Shown piece by piece: positions 41,025-49,606 of a stretch of 64,000 bases of DNA. Position numbers and translations under genes: made by a program. The stretch comes from Sunxiuqinia elliptica (GTDB taxonomy: Bacteria; Bacteroidota; Bacteroidia; Bacteroidales; Prolixibacteraceae): contig NZ_FONW01000005.1 of assembly GCF_900113005.1 (NCBI RefSeq), forward strand, positions 1 through 64,000, read 5' to 3'. Below the pieces are notes generated by a model. That model had not been told where the DNA came from and ran no database searches. It worked only from the letters and a program-made list of their open reading frames with translations. Position 1 is the first letter of the stretch; each line of letters starts with the position of its first letter.

Positions 41025-41662
41025 AGAAATGGAATATTTATTTGGTTGACGATCATGCCCTCTTTCGTGAGGGCTTACGTTTCTTACTTCAAAATATGGA
41101 TGGGGTTTCGATGATTTATGAGGCCGAAAATGGAGCGGAACTGCTTCAGGGCTTGGAGCAGTATGATGTCAATTTGATTTTATTGGATATTGAAATGCCG
41201 GTTATGAATGGCATTGAAACCGCTGAGCGAGCTTTAAAAATCAGACCGGATATGAAAATCATAGCCTTATCGATGTATGCCGATGATAATTATTATGCGA
41301 GCATGATTGAAGCAGGGGCGGATGGCTTTCTACTCAAAAATTCCAGTTTTTCGGAAGTGAAAAGGGCGATTGAAGAGGTCATGAATGGGAAGAACTACTT
41401 TTCTCTGGAAATTCTACAGGCCATCCTGAATCGGCTGAATCGTCCCAAAGAGCAGAAAGAAGCGCAAGAGCTAACCGAGCGGGAAAATGAAGTTCTTTTT
41501 CATATTTGTCAGGGACTTTCCAATACTCAGATTGCCGAAGAATTGGGAATTAGCAAGCGCACGGTTGACAAGCACCGGGAAAATTTGCTTCAAAAAACAC
41601 AATCAAAAAATACGGCTAACCTCGTGATTTATGCCATTAAGCAAGGCTATTTCAGCATTTAG
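41021..41662 (+). CDS. LuxR/NarL-type response regulator
   Basis: A 213-residue regulator. The receiver domain has the acidic pair in LVDDHALFREG (Asp10, Asp11), the phospho-acceptor Asp56 in LILLDIEMP and the conserved Lys in GFLLKNS. Residues about 148-212 are a LuxR helix-turn-helix (LTERENEVLFHICQGLSNTQ, then IAEELGISKRTVDKHRENLL). It is translationally coupled to the kinase. The next unit, the ABC/GTPase/iron-sulfur cassette, begins 95 bases later behind its own -7 box; whether this system controls it is unknown but worth testing. Confidence 0.92.
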   Translation: MKKWNIYLVDDHALFREGLRFLLQNMDGVSMIYEAENGAELLQGLEQYDVNLILLDIEMPVMNGIETAERALKIRPDMKIIALSMYADDNYYASMIEAGADGFLLKNSSFSEVKRAIEEVMNGKNYFSLEILQAILNRLNRPKEQKEAQELTERENEVLFHICQGLSNTQIAEELGISKRTVDKHRENLLQKTQSKNTANLVIYAIKQGYFSI

Positions 41663-41736
41663 ACTTAGAGCTTACGTGTTTTGACGTAGGTGCCCATTTA
41701 GGTGTTTCAGCGGTTTTTCTCGAATGGTGTGCCCCA

Positions 41737-41744
41737 TACCTTTG
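41737..41744 (+). promoter_or_regulatory. -7 box before the ABC/GTPase/Fe-S cassette
   Basis: TACCTTTG is a perfect TAnnTTTG box 13 bases before the ABC gene ATG. No TTTG -33 element is seen, which may point to activated transcription and a nearly leaderless message. Confidence 0.4.
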
Positions 41745-41757
41745 AGAATAAAAAATC

Positions 41758-42552
41758 ATGATACAATCAATCAGTATTCTGGCCGGTAAAAACAAGGTCG
41801 GACTTGCAGAACGATTTTCGGAAATACATATTGACGCAGGGGAAATTATAGGTATTGTTGGACCAACCGGAAGTGGTAAAAGTGCATTAATCGAGGATAT
41901 TGAGCAGTTGGCTCAACGCGATACAACAAGCTCACGGCAGATTCTTTTAAATGGCAAGGTGCCAGATGCCGACCTGCGATTCGATCCCAAGAAGAAGTTG
42001 GTAGCTCAGTTGTCACAGAACATGAACTTTCTGGCCGATATGACGGTCGATGAGTTTTTAAGGCTTCATGCAAAATGCCGGGGAAAAGATTCACTATTGA
42101 GTGAAAAGGTGATCTATTACGCCAACTCATTAACTGGCGAACCTATCCGAAAAGACATGAATTTGACTGTTCTGAGTGGTGGGCAAAGTCGCTCATTGAT
42201 GGTGGCCGATGTGGCTTTTATCAGTGATTCGCCCGTAGTGCTAATTGATGAAATCGAGAATGCCGGAATCAAAAAGCATGAAGCATTGGAATTGCTTTCC
42301 GGAAACGGGAAGATCATTTTGGTTGTTACGCACGATCCTGTTTTAGCCTTGCTAACGCAACGTCGGTTGGTAATGCGAAAAGGTGGCGTTGAGAAGATCT
42401 TAACGACAACGGAAGATGAAAAACGGTTGTCGGTATACTTAAATCAGGTTGATCGGGAGCTTTTTACCATTCGGGAACAGGTCCGGCATGGTGAGGAAAT
42501 TTCTCTTGAAGCAAGCAGTGTCGCTTCAGTAACCGAAAATATCATCGGATAG
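41758..42552 (+). CDS. Stand-alone ABC-type ATPase, unknown role
   Basis: A 264-residue cytoplasmic ATP-binding cassette. Walker A GPTGSGKS is at residues 35-42, signature LSGGQ at 139-143, Walker B VVLIDE near 160-165 and the switch His in VVTHDP. There is no membrane segment and no permease or substrate-binding gene beside it, so it is probably not an importer ATPase. The signature is followed by [11 protein letters not shown], and residues from about 205 carry an extra acidic C-terminal tail ([16 protein letters not shown]). It starts the cassette completed by the GTPase and iron-sulfur genes. Lone ABC proteins such as component A2 of methyl-coenzyme M reductase activation drive metalloenzyme reactivation; a comparable job is my inference. 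Confidence 0.75.
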   Translation: MIQSISILAGKNKVGLAERFSEIHIDAGEIIGIVGPTGSGKSALIEDIEQLAQRDTTSSRQILLNGKVPDADLRFDPKKKLVAQLSQNMNFLADMTVDEFLRLHAKCRGKDSLLSEKVIYYANSLTGEPIRKDMNLTVLSGGQSRSLMVADVAFISDSPVVLIDEIENAGIKKHEALELLSGNGKIILVVTHDPVLALLTQRRLVMRKGGVEKILTTTEDEKRLSVYLNQVDRELFTIREQVRHGEEISLEASSVASVTENIIG

Positions 42553-42589
42553 ACAATCTTCTTTTTTTTAATCAACTGAACTATTTTTC

Positions 42590-43288
42590 ATGAAAGTAAT
42601 TATTGCAGCCGGCACACCCGGAGCTGGCAAAACAGCTGTCTTATTAAACACGATAAAGCAAGTTCGAAAACAGCATCAAGTAGCAGTCGTAAAAATAGAC
42701 TGCTTATATACAGAAGATCATATTCGTTTTTTCTCCATCGGAGTGCCCGCTTTGTTGGGTTTGTCCAAAGACATGTGTCCCGATCACTACACAATTTTCA
42801 ATACCGGAGAAATGATTGAATTTGCAGAGAAACATAAAGCGGAAATGTTAGTGATTGAAACGGCCGGATTATGTCATCGTTGTGCCCCATATACAAGTAA
42901 CAGCCTTGGAGTCTGTGTTATTGATGCGACAACCGGCCCAAATACGCCTTTAAAAGTGGGGCCATTCTTGAGCACTGCCAATACAGTTGTTATTACAAAA
43001 GGAGACGTGATTTCGCAGGCAGAGCGTGAAATTTTTCGCGAGCGGGTGTTGGAGATGAATCCTTCTTGCCGGATTATTGAAGCCAACGGCCTAACGGGGA
43101 AAGGAGCAACTGAGCTTGCAGCTTGTTTCGAAGATGCGGCTGAATTTAGTTATGACGAAGAACGCCTAAGGCATAATGCCCCATTCTCAATTTGTACCTT
43201 GTGTGTTGGCGAAACGCGTGTTCATCAGCAGTTCCATCGCGGAGTGATACGTCATTTAAACGGAGTTCAGGAATATTTAGGAGAGTAA
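42590..43288 (+). CDS. HypB/UreG-like P-loop GTPase with cysteine motifs
   Basis: A 232-residue cytoplasmic protein of the SIMIBI nickel/cobalamin GTPase type. The P loop GTPGAGKT is at residues 8-15, VVKIDC at 33-38, the switch-like [11 protein letters not shown] at 88-98, and TKGD at 137-140 as the base-specificity loop. Extra cysteines sit where UreG/HypB bind metal: MCPDHY (Cys63), CHRC (Cys95, Cys98) and Cys109. The C-terminus has another pair in [20 protein letters not shown]. It is 37 bases after the ABC gene and 2 bases before the iron-sulfur gene. The likely role is GTP-driven metal or cofactor delivery; the client enzyme is not in this window. Confidence 0.75.
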   Translation: MKVIIAAGTPGAGKTAVLLNTIKQVRKQHQVAVVKIDCLYTEDHIRFFSIGVPALLGLSKDMCPDHYTIFNTGEMIEFAEKHKAEMLVIETAGLCHRCAPYTSNSLGVCVIDATTGPNTPLKVGPFLSTANTVVITKGDVISQAEREIFRERVLEMNPSCRIIEANGLTGKGATELAACFEDAAEFSYDEERLRHNAPFSICTLCVGETRVHQQFHRGVIRHLNGVQEYLGE

Positions 43289-43290
43289 CG

Positions 43291-43962
43291 ATGAAAACAC
43301 AAAAGCGTATTGTGGAGTTATTGCCTGGATTTAATTGTGGAGCTTGTGGCAAAAAAGACTGTGCTCATTTTGCCGAAGCATTAAAGATGAGCCAGGCAGG
43401 AGTGCAGGATTGTCCCGTGTTGAAGCAGGAGCGTTTTCGCTCAAAGCGAGCAGTGCTGGAACAAATGCTAAATCACCAAGATGGGATTTGTAAAGGGGCA
43501 GTTCCCAAAGTAGGATTGATTGATCAGGCTCTGGCCGACTTTGTTTTGCATCCGCTTCGAGGGGAACCTTCGTGTCGCGAGACTTTGGTCAACTTTGCCG
43601 GAGTCCATTTAGAAAAAGGCCAACTAATCAGGTACCGTCCTTTGGGCTGTCCGATCATTCACTTTGGCCGTGTTCTCGAATTGACCAATGGATTACTCGA
43701 TGTTTGGGTAATTGGGCCTTGTCAGTTTATCAATAAAGGAGAAGAGCCGGTTGAGTTGGGAATTTGCATGATCTTGTCTTTTCAAGGGCGGATTGAAGGA
43801 CAGTTGCCGGCAATTGGACAAACCGTTAAATTTTTACCCGCACATTGTATGATGGGGAAGGTGCATTCCGGAATTGTGGTTCAGATGGTTGATGGGCAAA
43901 CCCGCATTGATTGTATTGATTTGAAGGTTTGGCAACATGCCGATCGACTGCCATCTTCGTAA
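43291..43962 (+). CDS. Iron-sulfur protein with PF04060-type Fe-S domain
   Basis: A 223-residue cytoplasmic protein. The ATG at 43291 has GGAGAG just before it and lies 2 bases after the GTPase stop. The N-terminus carries Cys16, Cys19, Cys24 and Cys41 in the exact C-x2-C-x4-C-x16-C pattern of the Fe-S domain found in RnfB and the corrinoid iron-sulfur protein of the acetyl-CoA pathway. The remaining 150 residues are a beta-rich domain I do not recognise, with several further cysteines (PLGCPII, IGPCQF, ELGICMI, PAHCMMG, IDCID). With the two nucleotidases it probably forms an electron- or metal-delivery complex. No recognised pathway assignment. Confidence 0.72.
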   Translation: MKTQKRIVELLPGFNCGACGKKDCAHFAEALKMSQAGVQDCPVLKQERFRSKRAVLEQMLNHQDGICKGAVPKVGLIDQALADFVLHPLRGEPSCRETLVNFAGVHLEKGQLIRYRPLGCPIIHFGRVLELTNGLLDVWVIGPCQFINKGEEPVELGICMILSFQGRIEGQLPAIGQTVKFLPAHCMMGKVHSGIVVQMVDGQTRIDCIDLKVWQHADRLPSS

Positions 43963-44004
43963 GCTTTTCATCCATAGGTCAGTCTAAGGTTTTCAGCGAC
44001 TTTC

Positions 44005-44027
44005 GGTAAAAAATCGCTATTTTTACC
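44005..44027. promoter_or_regulatory. Inverted repeat over a likely trmH promoter
   Basis: GGTAAAAA (44005-44012) and TTTTTACC (44020-44027) form perfect 8-base arms. The right arm overlaps TATTTTTA, a common loose -7 form, 43-50 bases before the trmH ATG. It could be an operator or just promoter symmetry; there is no T tract placed for termination. Confidence 0.35.
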
Positions 44028-44069
44028 CACTGCTTTTCAAAACCTGTTCTGATTTTAGCTTGAGATACT

Positions 44070-44753
44070 ATGGATTATGCATTGATTGAATACCTCGCTG
44101 ATTTTTTGACCCCTGAACGAAATGATCTTTTTGATCGGGTACTGGACTTGAGGACTCGCTATTTAACAGTGGTTCTGGAAGATATTTACCAGCCACAGAA
44201 TGCGAGCGCTGTGTTGCGGTCAGTTGATTGCTTTGGTGTTCAGGATGTGCATGTTATTGAAAACCGGAATAGCTTTACAGTGGACCGCGAAGTGGCTATG
44301 GGCGCTTCAAAGTGGTTGAATGTGCATAAATACACCGAGAATGAAAGCAATTCGCTGGATGCAATCAAACACCTGAAAAATCAGGGGTATCGAATTGTTG
44401 CAACCACTCCGCATGAAGGCGATACTGACTTGGAAGCTTTTGACCTGACAAAAGGGAAGACAGCCCTGTTTTTCGGAACAGAGCTGACCGGTATTTCCGA
44501 TGTTGTTAAAGAGGAAGCCGATGAGTTTTTGAAGATTCCGATGTATGGCTTCACGGAGAGTTTTAATATTTCTGTTTCCGCAGCAATTATTTTGCACTAC
44601 CTGACACTGAAAATGCGTAATGAGGAGACGATTAACTGGCAATTGTCGGAGGAGGAAAAAGCAGCCATTAAGTTGGCTTGGATCCGGCGATCGCTGAAGC
44701 GGTCAGAACTGTTGGAAAAGCGCTATCATGAACTACAAAAGAAAGGAATATGA
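44070..44753 (+). CDS. trmH: TrmH-family RNA 2'-O-methyltransferase
   Basis: A 227-residue SPOUT methyltransferase that uses S-adenosylmethionine to methylate a ribose in RNA, most likely guanosine 18 of tRNA. Motif 1 is IYQPQNASAVLRSVDCFG with the catalytic Arg, motif 2 is ALFFGTELTGIS, and motif 3 is GFTESFNISVSAAIILHYL, forming the knotted cofactor site. The short N-terminal extension and basic C-terminus (RRSLKRSELLEKRYHEL) match TrmH rather than RlmB, which carries an extra L30e-like domain. The stop overlaps the next start as ATGA, so peptidase translation is coupled to it. Cytoplasmic. Confidence 0.88.
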   Translation: MDYALIEYLADFLTPERNDLFDRVLDLRTRYLTVVLEDIYQPQNASAVLRSVDCFGVQDVHVIENRNSFTVDREVAMGASKWLNVHKYTENESNSLDAIKHLKNQGYRIVATTPHEGDTDLEAFDLTKGKTALFFGTELTGISDVVKEEADEFLKIPMYGFTESFNISVSAAIILHYLTLKMRNEETINWQLSEEEKAAIKLAWIRRSLKRSELLEKRYHELQKKGI

Positions 44754-46681
44754 TGGAAGTATTTGTTGAAAAATTTGCCGATCTAAAAATATTGCGATAC
44801 GAACTGCCTGATTTTGAAAAACTGGATCTGAAGCAGAAACAATATATCTACTATTTGTCTCAGGCTGCACTTTGTGGACGAGACATTCTTTGGGATCAGA
44901 ATAATCGTTATAACCTGCCAATCCGACGTTTTCTGGAAACCATTTATAAAACGTTTTCCGGAAACCGGGAGTCCGAATTGTTTCAGCAGTTTCATGTTTA
45001 CTTAAGGCGGGTTTGGTTCTCCAACGGGTTGCACCATCATTATTCGATGGACAAAATAGCTCCGGGCTTTTCTGCCGAAGAGTTGAAGGAATTGATGGAG
45101 CAATCAGACTTGACCGGACTGAATTACGAAGAGGAAGCTTTGAACGATTGGATTGATGTGATTACAAATCCGGAGCGGGAGTTGAAAAGAGTAAGCTTGG
45201 ATAGTCAATCTGATTTGCTAAAGGCTTCAGCAATGAATTACTACCAGGGAGTTGAGCAGGAGCAGGCTGAAGCTTATTATAAGCAAAAGCATCAGGAAGC
45301 AGGCGAAAATGCACCTTCTTTTGGTTTGAATTCGCAGCTGGTGTGCGAAAATGGGAGGCTGAAAGAGAAGGTGTGGCATGCTGATGGAATGTATGGAAAA
45401 GCAATTCGGCAAATCGTTTTCTGGTTGGAAAAAGCGTACCCCTTTGCCGAGAATGAGTTGCAGCAAGAGTGTATTCAAAAGCTGATTGCTTACTATCAAA
45501 GTGGTGATTTGGCAACCTTTGATGAATACAGCATTGCTTGGGTGAAAGAATTAGACGGAACAGTCGATTTTGTCAATGGCTTTATTGAAGTGTATGGCGA
45601 CCCCCTTGGAATAAAAGGGAGCTGGGAGTCAATCGTGAACTATAAAGATGAAGAAGGAAGTCAGCGGGCTGCGGTGTTATCTGAAAATGCAGCCTGGTTT
45701 GAAAAGCATTCGCCGGTAGCTGAAAATTTCAAGAAAGAGACAGTGAAGGGAGTTAGTGCCAAAGTGATTCACGTGGCGATGCTTGGCGGCGATTGCTTTC
45801 CGCACACACCAATCGGAATTAACTTGCCCAATGCTGAATGGATTCGGGAGGAGTATGGCTCAAAATCAGTGACTATCGAAAATATAACCAAATCATACTT
45901 TCTGGATTCATTGGGGAACGGCCTATTGGAAGAATTTGCCGCCTCAGAGGAGGAAGTTGAACGGGCCCGTAAATATGGTTACCTGGCTGGTAATTTACAT
46001 ACCGATTTGCATGAGTGCTTAGGGCATGGTTCCGGAAAAATGATGCCCGGCGTAAAACCGGAAGATCTGAAAAATTACTATTCAACCATTGAAGAAACCC
46101 GCGCCGATTTATTTGCGCTTTATTATGTGATGGATGAACGGTTGTTAGACTTAGGACTGGTGCCATCTATGGAGGCCGGAAAAGCAGAGTATGATGCGTA
46201 CATGCGCAATGGCTTGATGACCCAGCTAACACGGATTGAGCCAGGAAAAGAGATTGAAGAATCGCACATGCGCAATCGCCAATTGATTGCTCGTTGGGCT
46301 TTGGAACATGGAAAAGAAGAACAGGTTGTTGATTGGAATGAGCAGGATGGTAAAACCTATATTAAAATCAATGATTACGTGAAGTTGCGGGATTTATTTG
46401 GACAATTGTTGGCCGAAGTGCAACGAATCAAATCAGAAGGAGATTTGGAGGGAGCCGCCGCCTTGGTTGAGAATTATGGCGTAAAGGTTGATGCTGATCT
46501 TCATCAGGAAATTCTTGAGCGTTTTAAACGATTGAACATTGCGCCATATGCTGGCTTCTTAAATCCGGATTTCTCTTTAAAAACAAATGATCAGGGCGAA
46601 GTAGTTGATGTTGAGTATGCTTATGCAAAAGACTTAAGCTCTCAAATGCTTCAATATGCTGAAAAATTTAGCTTCCTGTAG
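44750..46681 (+). CDS. Dipeptidyl peptidase III (M49)
   Basis: A 643-residue zinc peptidase that removes dipeptides from the N-terminus of short peptides. The M49 zinc motif HExxGH appears as HECLGH (His421), and the third ligand and neighbour lie in EETRADLFALYY about 50 residues on. Other family blocks are NLPNAEWIREEYGSKSV and the GGDCFPHTP loop. No signal peptide is visible, so it is cytoplasmic. Bacteroides DPP III is of similar size. It overlaps trmH by 4 bases, an unusual pairing that probably reflects cotranscription without a shared function. The following kinase gene converges from the other strand. Confidence 0.93.
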   Translation: MMEVFVEKFADLKILRYELPDFEKLDLKQKQYIYYLSQAALCGRDILWDQNNRYNLPIRRFLETIYKTFSGNRESELFQQFHVYLRRVWFSNGLHHHYSMDKIAPGFSAEELKELMEQSDLTGLNYEEEALNDWIDVITNPERELKRVSLDSQSDLLKASAMNYYQGVEQEQAEAYYKQKHQEAGENAPSFGLNSQLVCENGRLKEKVWHADGMYGKAIRQIVFWLEKAYPFAENELQQECIQKLIAYYQSGDLATFDEYSIAWVKELDGTVDFVNGFIEVYGDPLGIKGSWESIVNYKDEEGSQRAAVLSENAAWFEKHSPVAENFKKETVKGVSAKVIHVAMLGGDCFPHTPIGINLPNAEWIREEYGSKSVTIENITKSYFLDSLGNGLLEEFAASEEEVERARKYGYLAGNLHTDLHECLGHGSGKMMPGVKPEDLKNYYSTIEETRADLFALYYVMDERLLDLGLVPSMEAGKAEYDAYMRNGLMTQLTRIEPGKEIEESHMRNRQLIARWALEHGKEEQVVDWNEQDGKTYIKINDYVKLRDLFGQLLAEVQRIKSEGDLEGAAALVENYGVKVDADLHQEILERFKRLNIAPYAGFLNPDFSLKTNDQGEVVDVEYAYAKDLSSQMLQYAEKFSFL

Positions 46682-46701
46682 TCTGGTGCTTGGAACAGTC
46701 G

Positions 46702-48807
46702 CTAATTAATTGATGGAATCAATGTTTGGGTTTTACGTTCTTGCTTGCTGATATTTTGGTGAGAATTAGCGGAAGGTAGTTTGAAGCAAAATGTGCTTCC
46801 TTGTTTCAAATTGCTTTCAACCCAAATGGTTCCTCCCATGGCATGAACAAATTCCTGGCAGACAGTTAAGCCCAAGCCTGAACTTTTTTCTCCTTCGGTT
46901 CCGGGCGTTACCTTATCGCGGTTAATCGAAAATAGAATGTGTTGTTTGTCTTTCGGAACACCAATGCCCGAGTCTTTAACACAAACGGTAACTTCATTTT
47001 CAATCTGCCTGAATTCTACTTGGATCGAACCTTCTCGGGGGGTAAACTTAATGGCATTGTTTATCAAATTTCGGCAAATGGTTTTGACCATGTTGCGGTC
47101 TCCCCATAGTTGTTGATCTTCTTCGGTAGGACAGCTAAGGTGGATTTCTTTCGATTCAGCAATGGAAATATACAAGTCAAAACACTCTTCAATAATTTCT
47201 CGGATGCTCACCGACTCATAAAAAGGCTTGAGTCCTGCGGTTTGGCTTTTGGCCCAACTGAGTAAGTTGTCTGTCAGTTCTAACACCTGGTCATTTTTCT
47301 GATCCATCATTCGGGTAACTTGCTTCAAATCATCCATCCGGTTATCAGCTAGGTAAAAACCGATAAGCTTGGAAACATTGGAAATGGAAACAAGCGGACT
47401 TCGCAAATCGTGCGCGATAATACTGAAAAGCTTATTCTGGGTATGGATTGACTTTTGCAATTTCTCATTTTGTGTCGAAATCTTGTTTCGCTGGCTCAAA
47501 ATTCGTTGTCCCTGCAGCTGTAGAAGTCGATTGACCTTTTTATAGTAATAATAGAAATAAATGAAAACGGCCAGAATACCAACGACCAAAATCGTAAAAA
47601 CAATCAGGTAGTTGCGCTGTGTTCGCTGAATGTAGATTTGATCTTCTTTTAGTTGATTCTCTTTTTCTAATAGTGTAATCTGGTTGTTTTTCTTTTCGGT
47701 TTCGTATTGTTTTTCCAGCTCCAGAATTTTTTCAGCGGTCTCCAGTTGGTAAATACTGTCGTTAAGATGAGCCCATTTTTCGAAATATTGTAGCGCTTTT
47801 TCCATATGGTCGACGCTTCGTTCTTGGTAGCCCATGTGCCAATAGTTCAAATAGAGATTTTTGTAGTTACCAAGTACTGATTTCGAATTTTGGGCTTTGC
47901 GGGCGATTCCTAATGCTTGTAAGAAATAGGCTTCAGCTTGCTTGTAGTTATCTTGATCTAAGTTAATTGCTCCTAAAACCCTGTAGCACCGTTCAATTTT
48001 TATTTGGTCACCAAGCTTTATGTTTGCCTCCAACGATTTTGTGATGTATTCTTCTGCTTGTTTGTAACGTTTTTGTCGATAATATAAAGCACCAAGATTA
48101 TAGGTTATTGTTGCGTGATCCCTTGGACTATTGATTAGTTGTATTTCGTTATAGGCCTTATTGAAGAAGACTTCCGCTTCCGAGTAATTTCGTTGGGTGG
48201 CATATACATTTCCTTTATTCATGGAAAGCATGAAGTGTTGTTTGTCGGTTAGTTGATAAAAGTAGTTGCTGTCGAGTTGGTTAAAATACGCTAGTGAGCT
48301 GGAATAGTTCTTCATTTTTCGATGAAGCGTACCCAAGGTATTTAATATTCCGAATCTAAGATCAATAGGATCGAAGTCGTCTAGCAATCGTTCAGCTTTA
48401 AGTAGATGTTTGATTGCTTCTTCAAAATTATAATCGTTTTCAAAAGAATAAGCGAGGGCAGAATGTGATTTAATGGTAATCAATCGGTTGTTCTGTTGTT
48501 GGCTTTCTTGCAGAACTTGATTGAGTATGAAATAAGCCGTGTCTTTTTGTCCTAGTTTGAAAAAGGCTTTTCCTTGTAAAAATTGTGTTTCCCATAATCC
48601 TTCTTGATGATGGAGGCTTGCAGTTCGGGCTTGAACTTGTTTACTTAGCAGCAGTGCACTGTCTAAGTTACGTTCCAGGAGGTGGTTGATTTGCTCCAAA
48701 AGCAGATTCACTTCAACGGAGTCAGCTTTGCTCGGTTGCTGTGCTCTATTCGGTTGAAAGTATAAACTAAGTAAGATAAGCAAAAGAAACTGCAAGTTCT
48801 TAAGCAT
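46702..48807 (-). CDS. TPR-containing sensor histidine kinase
   Basis: A 701-residue membrane kinase. After a signal peptide (residues 1-22), residues about 30-355 are tetratricopeptide repeats (for example NTLGTLHRKMKNYSSSLAYF and YNLGALYYRQKRYKQAEEYI) facing the periplasm. A coiled coil (355-395) leads to one membrane span (about 400-422), then the HisKA helix with His466 in FSIIAHDLRSP and the HATPase domain (NLINNAIKF, VKDSGIGVP, SSGLGL). There is no receiver or output domain, and no response regulator next to it, so its partner lies elsewhere. This architecture is common in Bacteroidota; the ligand sensed by the TPR part is unknown. Confidence 0.9.
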   Translation of the reverse strand: MLKNLQFLLLILLSLYFQPNRAQQPSKADSVEVNLLLEQINHLLERNLDSALLLSKQVQARTASLHHQEGLWETQFLQGKAFFKLGQKDTAYFILNQVLQESQQQNNRLITIKSHSALAYSFENDYNFEEAIKHLLKAERLLDDFDPIDLRFGILNTLGTLHRKMKNYSSSLAYFNQLDSNYFYQLTDKQHFMLSMNKGNVYATQRNYSEAEVFFNKAYNEIQLINSPRDHATITYNLGALYYRQKRYKQAEEYITKSLEANIKLGDQIKIERCYRVLGAINLDQDNYKQAEAYFLQALGIARKAQNSKSVLGNYKNLYLNYWHMGYQERSVDHMEKALQYFEKWAHLNDSIYQLETAEKILELEKQYETEKKNNQITLLEKENQLKEDQIYIQRTQRNYLIVFTILVVGILAVFIYFYYYYKKVNRLLQLQGQRILSQRNKISTQNEKLQKSIHTQNKLFSIIAHDLRSPLVSISNVSKLIGFYLADNRMDDLKQVTRMMDQKNDQVLELTDNLLSWAKSQTAGLKPFYESVSIREIIEECFDLYISIAESKEIHLSCPTEEDQQLWGDRNMVKTICRNLINNAIKFTPREGSIQVEFRQIENEVTVCVKDSGIGVPKDKQHILFSINRDKVTPGTEGEKSSGLGLTVCQEFVHAMGGTIWVESNLKQGSTFCFKLPSANSHQNISKQERKTQTLIPSIN

Positions 48808-48931
48808 AACACCAGATGATTAAGATAAAGTTTAAGCGCAATGAAAGGTACAAAAAAGCTCAAGAAAACTCAAAAAAGAAGGAGAAGTCATTGACTCTTG
48901 AGACAACGACTTCTGTTGGAATTAGTTTTTA

Positions 48932-49279
48932 TCAATTATCTGCATCAATAAAGTCAATATCAGTTTCTTCATCTGCAGGAGGCCCAAGTCTCTCTTCTTG
49001 CATTTTCTGCTGAACGATACATTTTATGGTTTTATATTTGTCAGCTTTTTCCAATGGAATTCCGACAGTTGTCGAAAAGATGGGGAGATCTGGCCCATTG
49101 ACTACTTGTGTTTCGGAAGATAAGGTGATGATTACTCCCCAGTAAGCTTGTTCGTTCTTTTTTACTTCTTGCTGTTCAATACTGGTGATTGTTTGGTCTT
49201 TGTTACCCGATAGAACAACATCTAAAGTGAAATCGACAGTCGTTTTAGCTAAGCTTAGGTAAGGTTTAAAACTTTTCAT
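48932..49279 (-). CDS. Hypothetical protein, 115 residues
   Basis: I do not recognise this family. It has no signal peptide, membrane span or cysteine pair. It begins MKSFKPYLSLAKTTVDF, has a probable beta-strand core (AYWGVIITLSSETQVV) and ends in an acidic tail, ADEETDIDFIDADN. The sequence composition and clean start suggest a real small cytoplasmic protein. It stands alone between the TPR kinase and a structured intergenic stretch, on the minus strand, with about 120 bases to the kinase start. Cotranscription with the kinase is possible. Nothing supports a specific function. Confidence 0.55.
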   Translation of the reverse strand: MKSFKPYLSLAKTTVDFTLDVVLSGNKDQTITSIEQQEVKKNEQAYWGVIITLSSETQVVNGPDLPIFSTTVGIPLEKADKYKTIKCIVQQKMQEERLGPPADEETDIDFIDADN

Positions 49280-49606
49280 AAGTAGAATTTTAAAATTAAT
49301 GCTATTAAGTTATAAAATAAATGATACAGCTTTGGTGAAGTGTTGGTAATTATTTTGTTAGAAAGGTATTTTTATCAATTGTTTGGTAAATATTTTCCAA
49401 TTTCAGTAAAACAGCCTAACGAAAGATTTGTTTTGAACTAAATGAAAATGAAGCCTTTTATAGGCTTGTACAGTTCAAGGGGTGATCAGACTTACTGGCG
49501 TCAAAATTTTCTCGCTCTCGTCCTTCTTAGCTGAGGAAAAAGCGAGAAAATCATGATCAGATTTTAGAGCAAATTCTTTTGGTAACAGTTGATTTGCTAG
49601 TTGTGG
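49280..49606. other. 327-base gap with a structured element
   Basis: No open frame of note. AAGCC/GGCTT (49451-49467) makes a small hairpin. Then ATTTTCTCGCT (49506-49516) pairs perfectly over 11 bases with AGCGAGAAAAT (49541-49551), and TGATCA words flank it (49483-49488 and 49554-49559), so the stem can extend. There is no T tract directly after it on either strand, so it is not a standard terminator. It may be a small RNA, an mRNA-end structure or a protein-binding site. Confidence 0.45.
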
